Assembly (NCBI GenBank): GCA_004017535.1
Contig: SAJS01000019.1
Coordinates: 1-64,000 of the forward strand
DNA length: 64,000 nt
Reading direction: 5' to 3'
Source of the DNA: Mesorhizobium sp.
GTDB taxonomy: Bacteria; Pseudomonadota; Alphaproteobacteria; Rhizobiales; Rhizobiaceae
Both the position numbers and the translations under genes were made by a program. This document shows positions 1 to 8,364 of the stretch, piece after piece. The notes under the pieces were generated by a model. It was not told the origin of the DNA. It saw only the letters and a list, made by a program, of their open reading frames with translations, and did not search any database. Each line of letters opens with the position of its first letter. Position 1 is the stretch's first letter.

Positions 1-1085
<1,085 letters not shown>

Positions 1086-1442
1086 TTAGCTCCTGGCAGG
1101 GGCTTGAATCGAGCCCGGGAATTCAGTTGACGAAAGGGCCTGATATGAGCCGATGATACCCATGATGTCGGATTCCTTCATGATCAGAAGGTCTTCGCCA
1201 TTGAGCTTGACTTCGGTGCCCGACCACTTGCCGAACAGGATGCGGTCGCCAGCCTTGACGTCCAGCGGGACGAGCTTGCCAGCTTCGTCGCGGGCGCCGG
1301 AGCCGACGGCGATGATCTCGCCTTCCTGCGGCTTTTCCTTTGCCGTATCCGGGATGATGATCCCGCCCGCGGTCTTCGATTCGGATTCGACCCGGCGAAC
1401 GACCACGCGGTCATGCAGCGGGCGGAACTTCGACTTTGCCAT
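1086..1442 (-). CDS. groES: 10 kDa co-chaperonin GroES with extended C terminus
   Basis: Heptameric lid of the GroEL chamber. The protein has the family start ([13 protein letters not shown]), the mobile-loop region ([19 protein letters not shown]) and the usual last strand ending in [11 protein letters not shown]. Family members normally stop at about 95-104 residues. This one is 118 residues because about 20 extra residues, rich in Ser and Pro, follow MGIIG and run to just before groEL. The extension covers what is normally untranslated spacer, so it may be a harmless read-on after loss of the original stop. Transcription from the right starts at a CIRCE operator, pointing to HrcA repression and heat induction. 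Confidence 0.97.
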   Translation of the reverse strand: MAKSKFRPLHDRVVVRRVESESKTAGGIIIPDTAKEKPQEGEIIAVGSGARDEAGKLVPLDVKAGDRILFGKWSGTEVKLNGEDLLIMKESDIMGIIGSYQALSSTEFPGSIQAPARS

Positions 1443-1481
1443 TTTCGGATTTTTCCCTGGTGCGGATGTTGAGGGGTTTTG

Positions 1482-1508
1482 TTAGCACTCGCGATAGACG
1501 AGTGCTAA
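1482..1508. promoter_or_regulatory. CIRCE operator of groESL
   Basis: A perfect inverted repeat TTAGCACTC-N9-GAGTGCTAA lies about 40 bases upstream of groES. This is the consensus CIRCE element, bound by the repressor HrcA, and it places groESL under heat-shock control. Confidence 0.95.
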
Positions 1509-1852
1509 CGCGATAGTGAGGTAGGACGTAAGCGGGCACTCGTCAAGACGGACGAGGGCAGGCGAGGAGCTCTGGCCCCCTCCCCGGTGAAACCCAACGC
1601 ATACGCGGCATCCGCGTTGATGGCTGCGAGCCCCACATTTCCATTGAATTCGGCGTCATGACGCCAACTTGCGCGCGCCGCTTCCAAGTCGTCAGTCGTG
1701 CTGCCGTCAGCACGAACATAGGGCTGCGCTTCACTTCCCGTCGAAGCCGCGGCAAGCAGCGCCGCCGTCAGCACGCTCCTTTGCAGATGCTTGCCAAAGG
1801 TGGACAGTGAGCGCACCTGCGCCGGGCTGTTGGTGCGAACGTAAGACGTCAT
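1505..1852 (-). pseudogene. 5' remnant of a subtilase autotransporter gene
   Basis: About 115 codons remain. An ATG at 1850-1852 has a good ribosome site (AAAGGAGTT). The protein starts with a likely signal peptide (hydrophobic stretch SVLTAALLAAASTGSEA), then a segment resembling the start of S8 autotransporter proteases (AEFNGNVGLAAINADAAYAL, then GFTGEG). Family members are about 1,000 residues long with the protease and beta-barrel domains following, but here the frame degenerates into unrelated residues and stops at the CIRCE element. I infer a rearrangement that brought groESL next to a truncated autotransporter gene. The assignment rests on one recognisable motif region, so it is moderate. 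Confidence 0.55.
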
Positions 1853-2864
1853 TGACAACTCCTTTTTGCAAGTCGAGCCCTTCTCCACCTTCGGCCGCCG
1901 TCGACGCGAAGAAGTCCGCATCGCGCTGAAGACGAGCGCTGCGAAAAAGAGAAAGATGTGTTTGATGGCTGCGGCCCCAACGGTGCCTTCAGATTTGAGA
2001 TCACTTCCGCCGCGAGCGGCTGAAGCTCCTCGCAACGTCACAATCGAATCTGCTGCCAAGCCTCCAGGAAAGGAGAGCATTGCTCATCTCGCGCTTGTGC
2101 ATGCAGTCAACCCTCGATCCGTGTTGCCACATCTCAAGTGCAAATGCCGTGCCAAAGCTCACTGGGTAGTGAACGCATGGCTCTCCCTGAAAACCTCACA
2201 AATCCAGCATGGTCAATTGTGCGGAACCCGACATGCGTCTTCTGCCACTGTCAGCTTTCGGACAGGCATGACGCGTTTCGCGCCGACCACCGGTCGGTCG
2301 GTTTTGGGGCCGGTCTGTTCGCCTCATAAGAGCGCGTCACGTTGCGTAGCGGTTTCCCGAGCGCCGCCACATGACACTGGACCTGCAGGTAGCACCGGCT
2401 TCTCATCCAGCCTTGCTTTGGCCCCTTCGCGTATCAAATTCCCGCTGGCGAGCCCTGCTTTCATAGATCGCACCATGCAGGATGTCTGCTCTGGCGCCCG
2501 ACCCGCTGGCACGATCTCGATCCGGCATAAGGGCGCAGCATCTTTGCAGGCCGTTTCATCCCGGCGTCCTGCTTGGCTGAAAGACCGCACTTGGCGAGCG
2601 GTCTCCATGCTCTCTCCAAGGACCATCCCTGCGGCTGGCTTGTCGACCTATGGGCGGGTCCGGCCGCCCGAAACCCTCGCCATCAGCTTTTTTCCCCGCC
2701 GCCTGCGGCGGCTTCCTCGCGCCGCTTCGCTCACAAAAAAGCTGCCCGCTCGGATCCTTCGCTGTCGCTGCGGCCCTGTCGGATTCAGGCGGTCCTGACG
2801 CGCCCATTACGGTGCGCCATCGCAGGGGATGGTCCCCGGCGAAACCACAAAAGGAGACTTCGAA
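1853..2864. other. About 1 kb without a convincing gene
   Basis: Several frames stay open, one for over 900 bases on the plus strand, but their products are low-complexity (Ser, Arg, Pro) and match nothing I recognise, as expected of shadow frames in GC-rich DNA. The stretch holds a short hairpin at 2283-2297 (CCGACC-ACC-GGTCGG), a nested inverted repeat at 2685-2743, and at its right end the leader of the DUF736 gene. Confidence 0.5.
2685..2743. repeat. Nested inverted repeat upstream of the DUF736 gene
   Basis: Outer arms AGCTTTTTT (2685-2693) and AAAAAAGCT (2735-2743) enclose a second perfect hairpin, GCCGCC-TGC-GGCGGC (2698-2712). The structure could be a transcription terminator working in either direction, or a cruciform site used in element transfer. 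Only the symmetry is seen directly. Confidence 0.6.
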
Positions 2865-3188
2865 ATGACCGCGATCGGTTACGTCAACAAGCAGGAAAAC
2901 GGCGCCTACAAGGGCCAGCTCAAGACGCTCAGCGTCCGCGCTGACATCGATATCGTCCCCAACCAGGCCAAGAGCGCCGACAACCATCCCGACTTCCGGG
3001 TGCTTACGCAAGGGGTCGAAGTTGGCGCCGGCTGGATCCGCACCGGCGAGACTTCCGGCAAGGATTATGTGAGCCTGTCGATTGCAGCGCCGGAGTTCGG
3101 ACCGCGCAAGCTCTACGCCAATCTCGGCCGCGCCGCCGGCCAGGACGATCACGACACCTACGCCATCATCTGGAACCCGGCCGACTGA
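2865..3188 (+). CDS. DUF736 family protein
   Basis: A 107-residue soluble protein beginning MTAIGYVNKQENGAYKGQLK, with the DUF736 pattern of alternating strands. The ATG at 2865 follows the ribosome site AAAGGAGA. DUF736 genes are common on rhizobial and other alphaproteobacterial conjugative plasmids and ICEs, usually near the replication or transfer functions. Their biochemical role is not established. Here the gene lies just upstream of the excisionase and relaxase cluster, which marks the start of the element's processing block. Confidence 0.85.
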   Translation: MTAIGYVNKQENGAYKGQLKTLSVRADIDIVPNQAKSADNHPDFRVLTQGVEVGAGWIRTGETSGKDYVSLSIAAPEFGPRKLYANLGRAAGQDDHDTYAIIWNPAD

Positions 3189-3368
3189 CCGGGCGAGATA
3201 GAGCCTCGCGCCGCAGCCCCGGCGCGGGGCTCATTCCCAGGAGTTCCACCCAAACCCCGTCCGCCCTAAAGGGCGGCGAAAACTCTCCCCCGACTCTTCG
3301 CCCGTCCCCGAGACGATCTCCCTCGCCCATCCTCGCCCTCGCTTGTCCGAAGCGAAACGAGGATCATC

Positions 3369-3638
3369 ATGGACGACGAAAACGAACGCGCGGCCCGCGC
3401 GAAAAAGGGCAGCCCGTTTCTCAGCACAGCCCAAGCCGCCTTCTATATCGGGCTCTCCCAGCGCACGCTCGAAAAGATGCGGCTCAAGGGCGGCGGCCCG
3501 AAATTCCGCAAGCACGGCCGCTATGTCCGCTATCACATCGACGAACTCGACCATTGGTCGAAAGGACACCCGCAGCACTCCACCGCCGGCGATGGCAAGG
3601 CCGGTTCCGGCCAGGGCGGCACGGGAGGCCGTTCATGA
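3369..3638 (+). CDS. rdfS: RdfS-like excisionase (recombination directionality factor), winged helix
   Basis: An 89-residue DNA-binding protein of the MerR/Xis-type helix-turn-helix class. Residues about 18-60 carry the signature FLSTAQAAFYIGLSQRTLEK followed by a Gly-rich turn, FRKHGRYVRYH, and a DELDHW helix. The tail is Gly/Ser rich. In Mesorhizobium symbiosis ICEs the factor RdfS occupies exactly this place, first in a cluster with traF, a transglycosylase gene and the relaxase gene, and drives excision by the serine-tRNA or phe-tRNA integrase. The stop codon overlaps the traF start (ATGA), so it is translationally coupled. The name rests on context plus fold. Confidence 0.8.
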   Translation: MDDENERAARAKKGSPFLSTAQAAFYIGLSQRTLEKMRLKGGGPKFRKHGRYVRYHIDELDHWSKGHPQHSTAGDGKAGSGQGGTGGRS

Positions 3639-4183
3639 GGCGGCGCCCTTCCATCCATCTGATCGGCAGCCGCCTGAGGCGTGTTCGAGCCCGTAAGACG
3701 GTCGCCTTGGCCGCGGCCGGTCTCGGTCTTTTGGGCTTCACGGCGCTGGGAAAGCCCACCCCTTGGCTGGTCTGGAACGCCTCGGCCAGCGCGCCGATCG
3801 GCCTTTACCGCATCGCTGCGGGAGCGCTGGCGCGTGGCGATCTCGTGCTCGTGCGCCCGCCTGAATACGCGGCGTATCTCGCCGCCGAGCGCAGCTATCT
3901 GCCTCGCAATGTGCCGCTGGCAAAACGTCTTGCAGCGCTGCCGGACGATAATGTCTGCGCCTTCAATGACGCCATCATCATCGGCGGCGACATCGTCGCG
4001 CGCCGGCTCAAAATCGACGCCGAAGGCCGACCTTTGCCATGGTGGAACGGCTGCCGAGCGCTCGGGGATAACGAGGTTTTCCTGCTCGGCAGCGACAAAA
4101 ACCGCTCCTTCGACAGCCGCTATTTCGGGCCTGTTCCCACTCAAAATGTCATCGGGAGGCTCGTACCGCTATGGACCGAGTGA
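3635..4183 (+). CDS. traF: TraF-like conjugative transfer signal peptidase (S26 family)
   Basis: A 182-residue membrane-anchored serine protease, start ATG at 3635 overlapping the rdfS stop. One transmembrane helix lies at about residues 23-38. The S26 motif N-x-S-x-S-x-P-x-G-x-Y is seen at 48-58, with Ser52 the likely nucleophile. Lys97 in PLAKRL is the likely general base. The conserved GSDKNRSFDSRYFGPV box lies near residues 150-166. Family members such as TraF of RP4 process and cyclise the TrbC pilin. A trbC gene is present in this window at 26318, which is a likely substrate. It overlaps the next gene by 13 bases. Confidence 0.9.
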   Translation: MRRRPSIHLIGSRLRRVRARKTVALAAAGLGLLGFTALGKPTPWLVWNASASAPIGLYRIAAGALARGDLVLVRPPEYAAYLAAERSYLPRNVPLAKRLAALPDDNVCAFNDAIIIGGDIVARRLKIDAEGRPLPWWNGCRALGDNEVFLLGSDKNRSFDSRYFGPVPTQNVIGRLVPLWTE

Positions 4184-4854
4184 CCCTCCTCTTGTTGGGC
4201 ATGATCGCCATTGCGCCATGCGCCTGTTCCGCCTCGACCGGCGCTGAGCCGGTCGCCATCTCCCAAAGTCCGCAGCTGCGAAAGTGGCAGACGTTGGTAT
4301 CGGAAGCAAGCCGGCGCTTCCATATTCCCCAAGCCTGGATCTATGCCGTCATGGCTGCCGAAAGCGGCGGCAAGACAATGCGCGGCGGCCGCCCCATCAC
4401 CTCCCCCGCTGGCGCCATGGGCCTCATGCAGGTGATGCCCGGCACCTATGAGGAGATGCGGGTCGAACACGGCCTTGGGCCTAACCCCCACGATCCGCGC
4501 GACAATATCCTGGCCGGCACGGCCTATCTCAGCGCCATGTATGACCGCTTCGGATTTCCTGGCCTGTTTGGCGCCTACAATGCCGGTCCCGAGCGCTACG
4601 ACGAGCATTTGAAGCGTGGCAAACCGCTGCCAGAAGAGACCGTCGAGTACCTCGACCAACTCAAGGCGGCCGGAGTTTCGGCGGCCGACATCGAGGCGTT
4701 CGAAAGCCAATCTGTCGCTCCAAAGGCGCAAATCGCTCCTCTCGGACGGTCGCTGTTCTTCATTCATGACGGTGTTCACTCAGGCGTGCGAAACGGCGAT
4801 CTCTTCGTGCCGCTCGGCAAGGACGGCGCGCAGCCGAAGGAGCCGATGCGTTAG
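4171..4854 (+). CDS. Lytic transglycosylase (SLT domain), conjugation-associated
   Basis: A 227-residue periplasmic muramidase that opens peptidoglycan for the transfer apparatus (VirB1-like role). Residues 1-20 form a signal peptide ending near a Cys (PCACSAS), so it may be a lipoprotein. The SLT domain spans about 45-165: catalytic Glu64 in MAAESGGK, then GAMGLMQVMPGTYEEM and GAYNAGPERYDEH. The start at 4171 overlaps traF, and the gene precedes the relaxase with a 179-base gap. The same order (excisionase, peptidase, transglycosylase, relaxase) is known from Mesorhizobium symbiosis ICEs. Confidence 0.9.
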   Translation: MDRVTLLLLGMIAIAPCACSASTGAEPVAISQSPQLRKWQTLVSEASRRFHIPQAWIYAVMAAESGGKTMRGGRPITSPAGAMGLMQVMPGTYEEMRVEHGLGPNPHDPRDNILAGTAYLSAMYDRFGFPGLFGAYNAGPERYDEHLKRGKPLPEETVEYLDQLKAAGVSAADIEAFESQSVAPKAQIAPLGRSLFFIHDGVHSGVRNGDLFVPLGKDGAQPKEPMR

Positions 4855-4911
4855 CCATGGGCGGACGGGGGCGCGTCTGGCGGGGCTGGGCGCGTAAGGC
4901 AAGATAAAGGT

Positions 4912-4930
4912 ACCGCCTCCAGGAGGCGGT
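4912..4930. repeat. Perfect inverted repeat between transglycosylase and relaxase genes (oriT candidate region)
   Basis: ACCGCCTCC-A-GGAGGCGGT has nine-base arms about a single base. It lies in the 179-base gap directly upstream of the relaxase gene, the usual location of an origin of transfer, where inverted repeats flank the nick site. No nick consensus could be recognised, so the oriT role is inference from position and symmetry. Confidence 0.45.
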
Positions 4931-5033
4931 TAAATCTTTGTCTGCACATCGTTTTTCCAGGAGGCTGCCGCCGGTGCCAAGAGGGTTGGACGTGTAAGTG
5001 TCTGATTTTGCTTGATATGTCTGGGAGGCTCGC

Positions 5034-7004
5034 ATGAAGGATGACGAGTTCAGGCCGAAGCTCGGCAAAATCGGGTCGCGCGGCTCGAAGGCAGGCAAAC
5101 GCTATGCCGGTCAAGTCCGGGCAGCCGTCAACCGAGCCGGCGGCCAGCCCCAGCCCGGCGGTCGCTTCACGGGCAGCCGGACAGGGCGCGGCGGGGCGGC
5201 TGCGGCGCTGCTGAAATCGCGCGACCGGTATGCCGCCTTCCGCCAGCGCCGGGTGATCGTCAAGGCGCGGATCGTCAAGCTCGCCGGCAAGGGCGCGGAC
5301 GGGGCGCGTGCCCATCTACGCTATCTTCAGCGCGACGGCGTCACCCGAGAAGGTGCGCCTGGCGAGCTCTACGGCGCCGACAGCGACCGCGTCGACGGCA
5401 AGGCGTTCATCGATCGCGCGGACGGCGACCGCCACCAATTCCGCTTCATCGTCGCTGCCGAAGACGGCATCGAGTATGAAGACCTGAAGGCGCTGACGCG
5501 GCGGCTCATGGCGCAGATGCAGGAAGACCTCGGCACGAAGCTCGACTGGGTCGCGGTTGATCATTTCAACACCGGCCACCCGCACAGCCACATCATCGTC
5601 CGAGGCAGGGACGACCGTGGCGAGAACCTGGTCATCGCGCGCGAATATATCTCATCTGGCATCCGCGAGCGGGCGGCCGAGCTGGTCAGCCTCGATCTCG
5701 GTCCGCGAACCGACCGCGAGATTGAGCTTCGCCTGCGCCGGGAAATGGAGCAGGAACGCTTCACCAGCATCGACCGTCGGCTGCTCAGCATGCGTGATGA
5801 TGACGGGCTGGTCTCGCCGGGCGGTCCCGACGCCATTCGCCAGACGCTGCACCAGGGACGGCTGCGCAAGCTCGAGCGGATGGGTCTGGCCGCGGAGGTC
5901 GGCGCTGGCTCCTGTCGCCTCGACGATGAGCTCGAAGCCACGCTGCGCCGCACCGGCGAACGCGGCGACATCATCAAGACCATGCACCGCGAACTGGCCG
6001 GCAAGGGGCTTGCACGCAGTGCCGCCGACTGGGTGATCCACGATCGAGCCGGCGAGCCCGTCCAGTCTCTCGTCGGTCGCGTTGTCGCGCGTGGACTGGC
6101 CGACGAGATCAATGACCGCCACTACATGATCGTCGACGCCGTCGACGGTAAGAGCCATTGGATCGACATCGGTAGAGGCGAGGCGATGGAAACGATGCCT
6201 AATGGCTGCATCGTGCGTGTCGCGCCAAGGAACACCGAGCCGAGGCGGGTCGATCGTACCATCGCCGAAATCGCCGCCGTGAATGGCGGCCGTTACGACG
6301 TCGATATCCACCTGAAGCATGACCCATCCGCCACCGAGAGCTTTGCGCGAACGCATGTGCGGCGGCTGGAGGCGATCCGCCGCGCGATCGGCGGCGTTGA
6401 GCGAGAGCCGAACGGCACCTGGCTCATCGCGCCGGACCATCTCGATCGCGTCGCGAATTATGAGGGCCAGCGGGCCAGGGCCGAGCCTGTCGTTGTCGAC
6501 AAGCTCTCCTCAATGGCGCTGGAGCGACAGGTCAGCTTCAACGGCGCCACCTGGCTCGACCGGGAGCTGGTTGCCGATAGACCCGAGCCTTTGCACGGAT
6601 CCGGCTTCGGCTGCGACGTGAGAGAGGCGCAAGCTCGCCGGCGGGAGTGGCTGATCGCGCAAGGCCTCGCGCATGAAGAACAGGATCGGATCGTCTATCG
6701 AGCCAACATGCTTTCGATCCTGCGCCAGCGAGAACTGAACCGTGTTGCTGGCCAACTGTCGGAGGAACTTGGCCTGCCCTATGCCGAAGCGCGATCCGGA
6801 GGACGAGTAGAGGGTACGCTCCGCCGCTCCGTCGAGCTTGCCAGCGGAAAATATGCCGTCGTTGAGAAGTCGCGCGAGTTCACGCTGGTGCCATGGCGGC
6901 CGGTGCTTGAGCGCCATGTGGGCAAGGAGGTCTCCGGTGTCGTGAGTGGGGAGGGGATTTCATGGACCGTCGGCCGGCAAAGGAGCGGACCTGGTGTTTC
7001 GTGA
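5034..7004 (+). CDS. rlxS: Relaxase / VirD2-like mobilisation nuclease (DUF3363), RlxS-type
   Basis: A 656-residue protein that nicks at oriT and pilots the strand into the recipient. The N terminus is very basic (Arg, Lys, Gly rich). The relaxase domain starts around residue 80 (ARAHLRYLQRDGV) and holds the metal-binding His motif HFNTGHPHSHIIVRG at about 178-192. The DUF3363 region fills the rest and ends in the family tail ISWTVGRQRSGPG, so the gene looks complete. Start ATG 5034 follows GGGAGG. It is the last gene of the processing block. A degenerate second copy of its 3' end lies at 10870-10980 beyond the AAA-subtilase pair, a sign of recombination at this spot. Confidence 0.93.
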   Translation: MKDDEFRPKLGKIGSRGSKAGKRYAGQVRAAVNRAGGQPQPGGRFTGSRTGRGGAAAALLKSRDRYAAFRQRRVIVKARIVKLAGKGADGARAHLRYLQRDGVTREGAPGELYGADSDRVDGKAFIDRADGDRHQFRFIVAAEDGIEYEDLKALTRRLMAQMQEDLGTKLDWVAVDHFNTGHPHSHIIVRGRDDRGENLVIAREYISSGIRERAAELVSLDLGPRTDREIELRLRREMEQERFTSIDRRLLSMRDDDGLVSPGGPDAIRQTLHQGRLRKLERMGLAAEVGAGSCRLDDELEATLRRTGERGDIIKTMHRELAGKGLARSAADWVIHDRAGEPVQSLVGRVVARGLADEINDRHYMIVDAVDGKSHWIDIGRGEAMETMPNGCIVRVAPRNTEPRRVDRTIAEIAAVNGGRYDVDIHLKHDPSATESFARTHVRRLEAIRRAIGGVEREPNGTWLIAPDHLDRVANYEGQRARAEPVVVDKLSSMALERQVSFNGATWLDRELVADRPEPLHGSGFGCDVREAQARRREWLIAQGLAHEEQDRIVYRANMLSILRQRELNRVAGQLSEELGLPYAEARSGGRVEGTLRRSVELASGKYAVVEKSREFTLVPWRPVLERHVGKEVSGVVSGEGISWTVGRQRSGPGVS

Positions 7005-7360
7005 GATGGTGTACAGCTTTTTTAGCCAGCGGCGCGGGCAGCCATGCGAGCCCGCGTAGACCTTATGGCCGCACGCCCGCAATCGGTCGCATGGACCTGC
7101 CAGGCGGGGCGGCTTTGGAGCGTTCGGACCCGACACGCTGCGTGAGTGGCCAGACTTCGAGCGCTCGAAGATGCGGACTGTTGTCTGCTGGCCGGCGTTA
7201 TTCCGGCTGGCCTATGACCGCGGCGCAACAGTTCACCGCTGAAGTTGCCACGGGCAAACATCGACAAGAGAAAAAACACCATTGCGCGATACAAATCGCC
7301 GTTGAAAGCGTTTAGGTTGCATGCGCTTCGCCAAGTAAACGGATACCCCAGAAGAGAGCC
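7005..7360. other. Gap between relaxase and AAA ATPase genes
   Basis: No convincing coding sequence. The stretch presumably holds the promoter of the ATPase-subtilase pair. It separates relaxase-like DNA from the inserted cargo, so the left recombination joint should lie here. Confidence 0.5.
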
Positions 7361-8347
7361 ATGACCACGGCCCGCCATATCGTGACCCTGCTTAAAAGCC
7401 ACATTGCCGGCGACGAGGATCGTTTCCTCTCTATCGCGATGCAGCTTGCTGCGCATGAGGCACGTCAAGGCCATGGCAAGCTTGCTCAGGAGCTCAAGGA
7501 TCTGGTCGACGCAGCCAAGAGCAGGGACGCCCGGATTGCCAAGAGCAGTCGGCCGGTTCCCCTTTTTCAGCCAAAGGGCGAGCTCGCAGGGCTCCTGCAT
7601 GTGCGCTATCCGGACCTGCGACTGACCGACATGATTTTGCCGGACAGTCTGCGCTCGCGCCTGCACCGCGTGCTGGGAGAGCAGCGCCAACAAGCAAGCT
7701 TGCGCGAGCACGGGCTTGTTCCCCGTCGCAAACTGCTTCTGGTCGGCCCGCCAGGATCAGGCAAGACGATGACCGCATCGGCATTGGCCGGGGAGCTTCA
7801 TCTGCCCCTTTTCACGATCGTCCTCGATGGTTTGATCACCAAGTTCATGGGAGAGACTGCCGGAAAGCTGCGGCTTGTTTTTGATGCAATGCAGGCGACG
7901 CGGGGCGTCTACTTCTTTGACGAATTCGATGCCATCGGCGCGCGTCGAGGCGAACGCCAGGATGTTGGCGAGATTCGGCGCGTGCTGAATTCGTTTCTGC
8001 AGTTTCTCGAGCAAGACGACAGCCACAGCCTGATTATTGCGGCAACAAATCATCCCGAGCTGCTCGACAGAGCTTTGTTCCGCCGTTTCGACGATGTCAT
8101 CGAATACGCCGTGCCCGATCGGCCGATTATCGAGGCGCTGCTTCGGGCTCGACTCGACCGCTTCGACACCAGAGGGCTTGCCTGGAACGAGGCGATCTCT
8201 CAGGCAGAGAGACTGTCGCAGGCCGAGATCACCCGCGCGGCCGACGACGCTGCAAAAACCATCATATTGCGGGGGGGGAAGCGGATCACCTCGGAAGCGC
8301 TCATCGACGCTCTGAAGGAACGCCGGCAGGCTTCGCTGTCTGAGTAG
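7361..8347 (+). CDS. AAA+ ATPase paired with a subtilase
   Basis: A 328-residue AAA+ protein. The N-terminal 110 residues are helical. The ATPase domain has Walker A GPPGSGKT at 129-136, Walker B YFFDEFD near residues 184-190, a sensor-1 segment ending IIAATNHPELLD, and an arginine-finger-like FRRFDD. This is the FtsH/katanin-like core without its own protease or membrane part. An ATPase like this could unfold or present substrates to the subtilase gene 17 bases downstream, but that partnership is inferred from adjacency. ATPase-subtilase pairs are seen on mobile elements and are sometimes regarded as defence or competition modules. No function is proven for this one. Confidence 0.8.
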   Translation: MTTARHIVTLLKSHIAGDEDRFLSIAMQLAAHEARQGHGKLAQELKDLVDAAKSRDARIAKSSRPVPLFQPKGELAGLLHVRYPDLRLTDMILPDSLRSRLHRVLGEQRQQASLREHGLVPRRKLLLVGPPGSGKTMTASALAGELHLPLFTIVLDGLITKFMGETAGKLRLVFDAMQATRGVYFFDEFDAIGARRGERQDVGEIRRVLNSFLQFLEQDDSHSLIIAATNHPELLDRALFRRFDDVIEYAVPDRPIIEALLRARLDRFDTRGLAWNEAISQAERLSQAEITRAADDAAKTIILRGGKRITSEALIDALKERRQASLSE

Positions 8348-8364
8348 CGACAGCACAGATCATA

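Noticed and set aside
1866-2798. Plus-strand open frame of 310 codons
   Set aside because: Composition is Ser/Arg/Pro biased with no recognisable domain or ribosome site; it runs over the opposite-strand autotransporter remnant and is probably a GC-driven shadow.
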